From positions 1 through 14,475 of the forward strand of contig CAZGSL010000042.1 of the NCBI GenBank assembly GCA_964528445.1: a DNA stretch of 14,475 nucleotides. Direction: 5' to 3'. The position numbers and the translations under genes were made by a program. The notes beneath the pieces are model-generated. The model worked only from the letters and a program-made list of their open reading frames with translations, was not told the DNA's origin and ran no database searches. Of this stretch, positions 6,326 through 13,201 are shown piece after piece; the first letter of the stretch is position 1, and each line of letters opens with the position of its first letter. The stretch is from JAXHMM01 sp964528445. GTDB lineage: Bacteria > Bacteroidota > Rhodothermia > Balneolales > Balneolaceae.

Positions 6326-9300
6326 ATGCGCAGATTGTTAAAACAACTGTTTCTTGCCATAGTTTGCGCAACTATTGCGCTTATGGGTATTACCGTACCT
6401 GAAGTAAAGGGAATGGAGAGAATCGCAAATCCGGTCCTGCAGAATGCATCCCAGAGTCCCGAAGAGGTTTTTCTCTCCTTCAGCTACCGGGGCACGGAGC
6501 GGGTCGTTATTACGGCACTCTACCGGCAGGAAGATGACCAGATCTATCTGCCGGTGGGTGAGCTCTTCGAGACCCTTATGATCCCCTACCATACGGATAT
6601 GGGGAGCCTGACCATCAGCGGTACCTATCTGTCGCAGGAGCAGAGCTACGAGCTGATCTTTGATGACCGGGCCGATCCCATGGGCAGGGTGGGCGAGCGG
6701 AGCGTGAGCTTTGAAGCAGAGGATTTCCTGGTGGGAGAGCTGGATTTCTACATGGTACCTCAACATTTCGAGAAGCTGTTCAACCTGAACTTCTCGGTGG
6801 ACATGACCAACCTGACACTCTCCCTGACCACCGACAACGTGCTTCCCGTGGTCCAGAGGCTTGAGCGAGAGCGGCGACGGCAGCAGATCGACGAGCAGCA
6901 GCGGCAGTTTGAGTATTACGATCTGGCCTACGACCGGAATCGTCATTTTCTGAGGGCCGGTTTCGTCGATTACTCCCTCAACACAACGGTCTCCCCCACT
7001 GCCACCAACCAGTACAACTACAATCTCCAGCTGGGTGGGGAATTGCTGGGAGGTGATCTACAGGGTACCGTATTCGGTGGCTACAATACGGTTAACGGGT
7101 TCCAAAATCTTACCGACAATCTTCGGTGGCGCTATGTTACGAGCAACCGGGATATCGTTTCCAGCATCAGCGCCGGGCAGGTACGGCCCGGGGGACTCCT
7201 GAGCAGCGGGAATTTCCGGGGAATCCGCATTTCCAACGAGAACATCCAGCCCGAGACCCTCTTCCAGGATTACGTAATCGATGGTAACACGGTTCCCCAG
7301 TCGGAGGTGGAGGTGTATATCAACAACAGCCTGATCGCCTTTGAGGAAGCCGATATGACGGGTTACTACCGCTTCCAGATACCGCTTACCTACGGGACCT
7401 CCCAGCTCTCCGTGCGCATTTTCAAGCCCGACGGATCGATGGAGACCCGGAATCGCCGCCTGCAGATTCCCTTCACATTCCTGAGGCCGGGACAGTTTGA
7501 GTACGAGGTGAGCGCGGGCCGGTCCGAAACCTCCCTTCTCTCCGAGCGAGAGGAGTTCTGGCAGGGACAGGCCAGCGCCTCGATGGGGATCACGCCCTGG
7601 CTGACCATGAGGACAGGCATGGACTACCTGGAGGCGGATTCCAGCTACCAGCCGCTGCTTTACGGCTCGCTCTCCGCCCGTCTGGCCTCCAACTACCTGC
7701 TGAATGTGGATGCGGCGCCGGACGCCTTCTACCGGGCGAACCTGAACGTGGTCTATCCCACCTCCGCCAGTTTCAACGCCTCCTATACCAACTATGTGAG
7801 AGACCGCAGTCTTTTTAACCCCACGTCCATACAGGAAGAATTCCAAGGCAACCTGTTTGTACCGTTTTCGCTGTTCAGCACCCCGTTAAGCCTGCGTCTG
7901 TTCGGCATCCACCAGACCAGTCCCATGACCGACGTTACCCAGTACCGTGGTGACCTGTCGGGAAGATTCGACCGGCTCAACGTCCGCCTCTCCTACCGTG
8001 ATCGCCAGACGGGTCCGCTGGCCCCTCAATTCACCCCCAATGCCCTGTTGAGCACGACGGCCACCTACATTTTTCCCAGGGGACCATCGACCGCCGGACT
8101 GCTCAAGAGCCTCTATGTACGCGCCCAGATGGACTACAGTCCGCTGGAAGACCAGGTAACCCAGTCCCGCCTGGAACTCTCCAAAGATATCGGGGAGAAC
8201 CTGCGCTTCCAGCTGTCGCTGGGACGAAATTTTCAGACCCGACAGATGACGGGCCAGGTAAACCTCACGTTTGATCTCAACAACGTGCGCTCCACCAGCG
8301 TGGCGCGCTTTTCGCAGGACCAGGCCGGACTCTCCCAGAACCTGCGGGGCTCGGTGGGCTACGACGGCAACTACAACGAGCTGTTTTTCTCCAACCGCCG
8401 ACAGGTGGGACAGTCCGCCGCCTCCGTCCGTCTCTACGTGGACGAAAACAATTCGGGCTCCTATACCGAGGGGGAACAGGTTCTTCCCTACAACGCCGTC
8501 CGCCTCCAGGAGTCCGGCCGCACGCAGGTGGGCGACGACGGCATCATTCGCATCACCCAGATGCAGTCTTACTACAGGCACAACGTTGAGATCAACTACG
8601 CCGCCCTGCAAAACCCGATCTACGTTCCCGAAACCGAGCAGTTCTCCTTCATCGCGGACCCCAACCAGTTCAAGCAGATTGACATCCCCTTCTACATCAC
8701 CGGCATCCTGGAGGGTATGGTGCACCGCCAGAGCGGCGACCAGGAGCAGCCGGCCTCCGGGGTCCGCCTCTACCTGATGTCGGAGGACGGGCAGTTTACC
8801 AAATCCTTCAACACCTTTTCCGACGGCTCTTTCTACACCTACGAGGTGCCCCCCGGGGAATACGACCTCTTCGTCGACCGCAGCCAGCTCCAGACCCTGA
8901 ACGCCTACTCCGTTCCCGACACGATGGACGTCACCGTGGAGGCCGTAGAGGACGGAGATTACCTCTCCGGGCTGGATTTCACCATCGTCCCGGAAGGCGA
9001 GGAAAGAAGGGTGATTACCGAGACCGAAACACCCGAAGATGACGTCACCACGCCCCTGGAGGAGTACGGGCAATACACCCACCGGGTCCAGCTGGCCAGT
9101 TTCTCTTCCATGGAGAACGCCCGGCAGGCCATGAATACCGCAAGCGCACAATTTGAGATACCTCTTCGGGTGACGGAAACCAACGACATGTTCGCCCTCC
9201 GCACCCTCCCCATACAGAACCGCGAGCAGGCCATCATGCTGCTGCACCGCGTATCCGACAGCCAGTTCAGTCAGCCGGTCCTGGTGCTTACCCGCAACGG

Positions 9301-9862
9301 AGAGGAGGCCGAGCCGGCTCGGACGGACTCCGTCGCGACGGAGGAGCGCGAGGTTTTCTCGCTCCAGATCGGTGCGTTCAGCAGCCGGGAAGGGGCCGAA
9401 CAGCTGGCATCCAGGGCCGAGGAGGAGACGAACCGGGCGGCATCGGTGGCATACGACTCCACCCGGCAGTTCTACAAGGTGTATGCCCACCAAGAGTCCT
9501 ATCCAACCCTGGAGGAGGCCCGTTCACAGCTGACCCAGCTCCGGAATCAACCCCCTTTCGAGGATGCTTTTATCGACCGGCGGACCGTCACGATCCGGCA
9601 GCCCGCGCCTGCAGATCTCCCCACGGACGACCGTAACTATACGTACGAGGTGCACATACAGGGGGTCAGCGATATCTCCAAGGAGCAGTTTCTCACCCAG
9701 GCGATCAGCACCGATTACGAACTTCTTAGCAACGAGCCGGGAGAGGAGCTGGTGGTTTTCCAGGAGGTGAGCAGCTGGCAGGACGCGGTCGACTTGACAG
9801 GGAAGCTGCGCAGAATCGCGGGTATGGGCCGCCCCTTTATCGTGATGATCGAAGAGGAGTAA
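6326..9862 (+). CDS. Outer-membrane usher with C-terminal SPOR domains
   Basis: The protein has 1178 residues; ushers are usually 800-900. Order: signal peptide (1-29); an archaic-like N-terminal domain (about 45-170: EEVFLSFSYRG, IYLPVGELFETL); a charged, probably helical linker (177-198); the beta-barrel (about 205-690) with an internal plug (about 310-385: FRGIRISNENIQPE, VEVYINNSLI, KPDGSMETRNR, then FLRPGQFEYEVSAGR), the classical usher core. Next come two small beta domains (about 698-785 and 790-890; the second has ASGVRLYLMS and VPPGEYDLFVD, like carboxypeptidase-regulatory/SdrB folds). SPOR modules follow at about 917-990 (HRVQLASFSSMENA) and 1008-1085 (FSLQIGAFSSREGA), and a degenerate one at 1104-1178. 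Ushers accept chaperone-pilin complexes and secrete the fibre, and their C-terminal domains face the periplasm. SPOR domains bind denuded peptidoglycan. I know of no usher with SPOR modules. The mature protein has no cysteine. No sign of frameshift. Confidence 0.87.
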   Translation: MRRLLKQLFLAIVCATIALMGITVPEVKGMERIANPVLQNASQSPEEVFLSFSYRGTERVVITALYRQEDDQIYLPVGELFETLMIPYHTDMGSLTISGTYLSQEQSYELIFDDRADPMGRVGERSVSFEAEDFLVGELDFYMVPQHFEKLFNLNFSVDMTNLTLSLTTDNVLPVVQRLERERRRQQIDEQQRQFEYYDLAYDRNRHFLRAGFVDYSLNTTVSPTATNQYNYNLQLGGELLGGDLQGTVFGGYNTVNGFQNLTDNLRWRYVTSNRDIVSSISAGQVRPGGLLSSGNFRGIRISNENIQPETLFQDYVIDGNTVPQSEVEVYINNSLIAFEEADMTGYYRFQIPLTYGTSQLSVRIFKPDGSMETRNRRLQIPFTFLRPGQFEYEVSAGRSETSLLSEREEFWQGQASASMGITPWLTMRTGMDYLEADSSYQPLLYGSLSARLASNYLLNVDAAPDAFYRANLNVVYPTSASFNASYTNYVRDRSLFNPTSIQEEFQGNLFVPFSLFSTPLSLRLFGIHQTSPMTDVTQYRGDLSGRFDRLNVRLSYRDRQTGPLAPQFTPNALLSTTATYIFPRGPSTAGLLKSLYVRAQMDYSPLEDQVTQSRLELSKDIGENLRFQLSLGRNFQTRQMTGQVNLTFDLNNVRSTSVARFSQDQAGLSQNLRGSVGYDGNYNELFFSNRRQVGQSAASVRLYVDENNSGSYTEGEQVLPYNAVRLQESGRTQVGDDGIIRITQMQSYYRHNVEINYAALQNPIYVPETEQFSFIADPNQFKQIDIPFYITGILEGMVHRQSGDQEQPASGVRLYLMSEDGQFTKSFNTFSDGSFYTYEVPPGEYDLFVDRSQLQTLNAYSVPDTMDVTVEAVEDGDYLSGLDFTIVPEGEERRVITETETPEDDVTTPLEEYGQYTHRVQLASFSSMENARQAMNTASAQFEIPLRVTETNDMFALRTLPIQNREQAIMLLHRVSDSQFSQPVLVLTRNGEEAEPARTDSVATEEREVFSLQIGAFSSREGAEQLASRAEEETNRAASVAYDSTRQFYKVYAHQESYPTLEEARSQLTQLRNQPPFEDAFIDRRTVTIRQPAPADLPTDDRNYTYEVHIQGVSDISKEQFLTQAISTDYELLSNEPGEELVVFQEVSSWQDAVDLTGKLRRIAGMGRPFIVMIEEE

Positions 9863-9874
9863 GCGGCGGGGAGA

Positions 9875-9896
9875 ACTTCTTTCAGATTTTAGAAGT
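9875..9896. terminator. Weak hairpin between the convergent usher and pilin-like 5 genes
   Basis: ACTTCT (9875-9880) and AGAAGT (9891-9896) form a six-base stem around a ten-base loop, and the right arm overlaps the stop of the minus-strand gene (TTA, 9889-9891). The short GC-poor stem and lack of a long T-run make it a weak candidate for terminating either gene in this 26-base convergent gap. Confidence 0.25.
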
Positions 9897-10311
9897 ACTC
9901 CAGAGTAGCCGTAATTTGGCCGGAGTACTTTTCTCCTTTTACCATCTGCCGGTCACCTGCCCCAACCAGCCGGTAGGAATCACCCGTGCCCGCCGTGTCC
10001 GACAACAGGGAGTTCAGCTGAAAGGTAAAACGCTCTCCCTTTTCGTTGGTGACCACGACTTGATCCGAATGATCGAACAGGTAGCTCTCCTTCTGCCGGT
10101 CGGGCAGCGTCAGCTCTCCAAACGAGGAGGGGTCCTCTTCCGACCGGCGTATTTCGGGAGTCGGCTGTTTTGCCTCCACCGTCCCCGGAGCCTTCACAAT
10201 ACGCACCGATACGGTCATCACCGCCGAGGCGGAGGAAGACCGCTGGGCCTGAAGATCCCCGCTGACAGCGAGCAGCAAGCCGGTTAAAAGGGTAACAAAG
10301 ATGGAGCGCAT
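9889..10311 (-). CDS. Secreted pilin-like subunit 5, opposite strand
   Basis: The 140-residue protein starts at the ATG complementary to 10309-10311. It has a signal peptide (hydrophobic 4-17, probable cleavage LQA|Q23). The mature chain opens SSSASAVMTVSVRIV, like the first strand of DUF4402-type proteins. It ends YSGQITATLEYF: penultimate Tyr and, 15 residues from the end, the Gly of the KGEKY turn. It lacks the LDFG and WGG elements, so it is a short and distant member, if a member at all. It converges on the usher gene with a 26-base gap and is preceded by a regulatory region with ATTAGAA palindromes, so it is probably controlled separately. It has no cysteine. It could be a terminator or anchor subunit or an unrelated small secreted protein; the shared last strand favours a fibre role. 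Confidence 0.65.
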   Translation of the reverse strand: MRSIFVTLLTGLLLAVSGDLQAQRSSSASAVMTVSVRIVKAPGTVEAKQPTPEIRRSEEDPSSFGELTLPDRQKESYLFDHSDQVVVTNEKGERFTFQLNSLLSDTAGTGDSYRLVGAGDRQMVKGEKYSGQITATLEYF

Positions 10312-10354
10312 GAGCGTAGCGATTGGAAGTGTCTGAATTTCTTGCTCCCAATAT

Positions 10355-10377
10355 ATTAGAAAATTCTAATATTAGAA
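10355..10377. promoter_or_regulatory. Operator-like palindrome ATTAGAA-AA-TTCTAAT plus a half site
   Basis: Arms ATTAGAA (10355-10361) and TTCTAAT (10364-10370) are perfect inverted repeats with a two-base spacer. A further ATTAGAA half site follows at 10371-10377, with a degenerate partner (TTATTAAT). The site lies 44 bases upstream of the ATG of the minus-strand pilin-like gene and abuts CAATATA (10349-10355, read TATATTG on the minus strand), a weak -7-like element. A repressor bound here would block that promoter. The binding protein cannot be named. Confidence 0.55.
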
Positions 10378-10445
10378 ATTATTAATATTTTGCGGCGAAC
10401 TAGTTGAGGGCCTATTATGGCTTTAACAATACATAAGCGCTATGT

Positions 10446-10478
10446 TTTACAAACATTAGAATTTCTAATGTTTGTAAA
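10446..10478. promoter_or_regulatory. 33-base palindrome containing a second ATTAGAA/TTCTAAT site
   Basis: The 16-base arm TTTACAAACATTAGAA (10446-10461) and its exact reverse complement (10463-10478) surround a single T at 10462. The core at 10455-10469 repeats the ATTAGAA/TTCTAAT motif found about 100 bases away, with a one-base spacer. Two copies of one dyad in one intergenic region suggest cooperative or looping binding of a dimeric regulator. A cruciform or a transcription terminator without a proper T-run are less likely alternatives. Confidence 0.6.
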
Positions 10479-10496
10479 CTGCCGGTTTATCGGCAG
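10479..10496 (-). terminator. Candidate terminator of the E2/SPOR/T9SS operon
   Basis: CTGCCG (10479-10484) pairs with CGGCAG (10491-10496) around a six-base loop. Read on the minus strand, the hairpin is followed by only three T residues, then the 33-base palindrome. It lies 120 bases beyond the stop of the small T9SS protein. This is the best hairpin in that tail, but the short T-run makes it uncertain. The rest of 10497-10616 shows nothing I can name. Confidence 0.3.
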
Positions 10497-10616
10497 GGTT
10501 CGGGTGGGCTAAAACAGGAGTTGGCAGGATTTTATATATGCGGCAGGGAAAACGATGGCATATTATCGCGAAACCGGGTTACGGGAGAAAAGAGCTATAG
10601 GCGGGCAGACCGGGAT

Positions 10617-11438
10617 TCAACGCAGGTAGGTAAGCCGAATAGATTTGGCGAAACGGCTGTTGTCCACGCCCCTCGCCTCCAGGATAACCACATAGACTCC
10701 CGAGGAGAGACGTGAGGGCGCCCACTCCATGCGGTGTACGCCCGGATCGTGCCCTGTCCGGTCCACCAGGGTCTGGACATGGCGGCCGAGCAGGTCGTAT
10801 ACACGTATCAGCACCCTGGAGCGAACCGGAATCCAGTACTCCAGGGTGGTATGGCCGGAAAAGGGGTTGGGCCAGTTTTGCCTGAGTTCGAAAACCTTCC
10901 CCGGCACGTCCTCGACGGAGAGCACCGAGACCCGGAACACCCGGGTATCCGTTTCTCCCTCGGGATTACGAACCCGCAGCCGGAGTCGAATGTCGTTGGC
11001 CGCGAAGAAGGGCGTGGAGGTAAACAGGAGGGTCCGGTTCCCCTCGTCCAGTTCGTACACCAGGTGCTGATCCTTTTCGCTGTTGGGATTGTCTCCGAAC
11101 CGGGTATCCAGAAGCTCCAGCTCCCACCGCATCTCCTCCGGGGGATACTCTTCGTCGTTCACGAGCGTGTCGAGCCCGACCCGCAGCGTATCCAGCTGGT
11201 AGAATTCAAGGACGCCGATCTCTACTATTTCCGGCGGATCGAGTCGGACGTGAGTGTCTTTTTCCGGATCTCCATCCGGTACGAAGCCTGCCAGCACCGG
11301 TGCCACCAGGAGAACCGCCAGCACCGGCCACAGGTACCGCAGGCGGGAGCCTAAGCACAGGGCGGTGAACGCATCTGCCCGATTTGCGGATATATCCGGA
11401 TTATTGCTCATAACCGTCTCTTCTGTTTGCTTATTCAT
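10617..11438 (-). CDS. Small secreted protein with T9SS type A sorting domain
   Basis: The 273-residue protein starts at ATG 11438, which overlaps the stop of the upstream SPOR gene by 8 bases and has GAGG six bases before it. The ATG at 11411 is an alternative. A hydrophobic segment (LWPVLAVLLVAPVLAGF, 36-52) after a long polar n-region is the export signal. Residues about 55-175 look like one or two beta-sandwich domains rich in Asp/Glu, with a VRNPEGETDTRVFRVSVL strand. Residues 183-273 are a type A sorting domain (FELRQNWPNPFSGHTTLEY, RVYDLLGRHVQTLVD, SGVYVVILEA, basic C-terminus). It should cross the inner membrane by Sec and the outer membrane by T9SS. The function of the cargo domain is unknown. 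Its position suggests co-expression with the barrel-SPOR protein and E2. Confidence 0.8.
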   Translation of the reverse strand: MNKQTEETVMSNNPDISANRADAFTALCLGSRLRYLWPVLAVLLVAPVLAGFVPDGDPEKDTHVRLDPPEIVEIGVLEFYQLDTLRVGLDTLVNDEEYPPEEMRWELELLDTRFGDNPNSEKDQHLVYELDEGNRTLLFTSTPFFAANDIRLRLRVRNPEGETDTRVFRVSVLSVEDVPGKVFELRQNWPNPFSGHTTLEYWIPVRSRVLIRVYDLLGRHVQTLVDRTGHDPGVHRMEWAPSRLSSGVYVVILEARGVDNSRFAKSIRLTYLR

Positions 11439-13199
11439 CCGCCACCTCGATCAGGTGAATCACGGGAGAGGGCGTCCAGCCGGAATCCTCCATTTTTTGC
11501 CGCATCTCCAGCAACTCCTGCCAGCTCGCCGGACGAACAGCAAGCAGATAACGGTCGTCTTCCCTTGCCCGGCGTACCAGCAGCAGCGCCCCCTCCATCC
11601 CGGTTGCCTCCCCGAATTGGTCCAGGCCCTCCGCGAACTCACCCGACGAGGAGTAGTCCCCCGCCTGGAGCATATATTCGTAGGAGGGGGCATAACCGGT
11701 TTCCGTATCGGCGACTGCCAGGAACAGCCCCTCACCCGCGCCTTTGTCCTTCAGCTCCCGAAGGGCCGCGCGGGCGCCGGAGAGCGAGGAGAAAGCCCCA
11801 GTACGCACCTTGTAGAGTCCCCCGTCTCCCCGTCCGACCGTCATCTCGATCCCATACCTCCCGGAGAGCTTCTCGGCATATCCCACGGCATTCAGGCTGT
11901 CGGANNNNNNNNNNNNNNNNNNNNNNNNNNNNNNNNNNNNNNNNNNNNNNNNNNNNNNNNNNNNNNNNNNNNNNNNNNNNNNNNNNNNNNNNNNNNNNNN
12001 NNNNTCCCATACCTCCCGGAGAGCTTCTCGGCATATCCCACGGCATTCAGGCTGTCGGAAAGCGCGGCAAACTGAACCTGGTAGGGAAGTGTTTGCAGCC
12101 CGGGCACTTCCCCGCAGCGGCGGACCAGAACCGGTTCGGCGGCGGACTCCTTTTCCTGTGATCTCAAAGCCCGCAGGCGATCTTTCGCTCCTGAGAGGGA
12201 GGATACCGGCCGGCTCCGCACGACGTAGAGATCTCGACCGGTATCGTGGTAAATGCCGTATTCGTCGACCGTGCCCACTGCCGTGCTGTCGATGGCCCGA
12301 ATGGCGTTCGCGGGGGTGCTGTAACCGCCTACCTGCACAGAGAAGCGGCAATCCGCCAGGAGCAGCGTGTCAGCGGGTATCCCCGTCAGCGCCGCTTCCA
12401 CGGTATCCGGTGGCTGCTCTACCGCGGCGGTATCGGCCGCAATTTCCCTGCGCTCGGTATCGGGTGGAGGAGGCGGCTCTTCTTCCGCCGGTTTGGCGAC
12501 AGGCGGGAGCGTCTCTTTCCCCGGCCTCGCGCGACGGTCCATGCGGATCTGCAGGCCGACGCTGACATCCAGGTAGGAGTCGCGGAACGTCTCCCCGGAA
12601 AGGGCAATCTGGTTTAAAAGCCGGACCGATCCGACCTGCACGCCCAGGCTCAGCCGGGGAGCCAGTCGGATTTCCACGCCACCGCCAAAGGAGAAGAGAG
12701 GCATCAGTCCACTCTCGAACGAGTAGAGCGAGGAGGCCGGGAGCCGTTCGTTCAGCCGTCGGGTACGGGGGTCGGGGACCGGGTCGCCCTCAAGAGGTTT
12801 GTGATACAGCATCCCGCCTCCCATATAGAAGTGGGGGGAGATCGCGCCCTTGCGGCTCATGGCGTCGAACAGGCGGATGACCGGCCTGAAATTGAGGCGG
12901 TACTCCGCCGGAATCAGGCGGAACCTTCGTCCGTCGTACCGGGAGACCCCGATCGAGAGCCTCGCCTCCCCGAAAAAGTCGGCAGAGTAGGACTTCTGCG
13001 TATAGATGCCGAACCGGTAGCCGGCACCTTGAAAAGCGGGGGAAGGATTGGCGGGCGTAAGACCGGTCAGAACTCCAAGGTATCGGGCGGCGGAGGTGTC
13101 GCTGCCAACCGGCATGGTCGTCTGGGAGGCTGCCGCCCCCATCCAGCACGAGAGAAGGATTGCGAGAAAACAGAACCGATATCGGAGGGCCCGGCTCAT
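11431..13199 (-). CDS. Outer-membrane beta-barrel protein with three SPOR-like repeats (interrupted by assembly gap)
   Basis: Start ATG 13199 is two bases after the E2 stop. The signal peptide (hydrophobic 9-24, cleavage AAS|Q26) leads into a barrel-like region (about 38-221: repeated YRFGIYTQ, EARLSIGVSRYD, LSLGVQVGSVRLLNQ strands). A Pro/Glu linker (228-272) follows, then SPOR-like repeats at about 284-345 (FSVQVGGYSTPANA), 371-442 (YQVQFAALSDSLNA, VRTGAFSSLSGARAAL) and 454-537. Cys284 and Cys362 bracket the first repeat and might pair. As written, the frame breaks at the Ns, because 100 Ns plus a duplicated 55 bases equals 155, not a multiple of three. Removing them gives one frame of 537 codons. 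The layout resembles OmpA, with a barrel in the outer membrane and a peptidoglycan-binding tail in the periplasm, but with SPOR modules. The last repeat resembles the end of the usher. Exact role unknown; a wall-anchored porin or scaffold is plausible. Confidence 0.78.
11850..11904. repeat. First copy of 55-base contig-end overlap
   Basis: These 55 bases are identical to 12005-12059 and directly abut the N run. Together they are the two ends of contigs that share one k-mer-sized overlap. This is not a biological repeat. Confidence 0.9.
11905..12004. other. Assembly gap of exactly 100 Ns
   Basis: The round length is a default scaffold spacer, not a measured distance. With identical 55-base flanks, the real gap is most likely zero or negative. 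Confidence 0.95.
12005..12059. repeat. Second copy of 55-base contig-end overlap
   Basis: Identical to 11850-11904. The sequence diverges at once outside the copies: 11849 is A where the second copy follows N, and 12060 is A where the first copy meets N. An exact 55-base length fits a de Bruijn k-mer of 55. Confidence 0.9.
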
Positions 13200-13201
13200 C
13201 C

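Noticed and set aside
7886..9493. 535-codon open frame on the minus strand inside the usher gene
   Set aside because: It lies wholly antisense to a well-supported usher/SPOR gene, and its translation (Gly/Val/His/Leu-rich) has no recognisable domain or signal peptide. Long antisense frames are common opposite GC-rich genes.
10431..10445. ACATA-AGCGC-TATGT inverted repeat
   Set aside because: Only five-base arms and no second copy; not distinguishable from chance, although it lies next to the 33-base palindrome.
11850..12059. Biological direct repeat or mobile-element target duplication
   Set aside because: Both copies abut the N run exactly and are exactly 55 bases, and collapsing them restores the reading frame. 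This is a contig-overlap artefact.
11254..12161. Plus-strand open frames spanning the N run
   Set aside because: They read through the Ns and antisense to the T9SS and SPOR genes; Arg/Pro-rich translations without domains.
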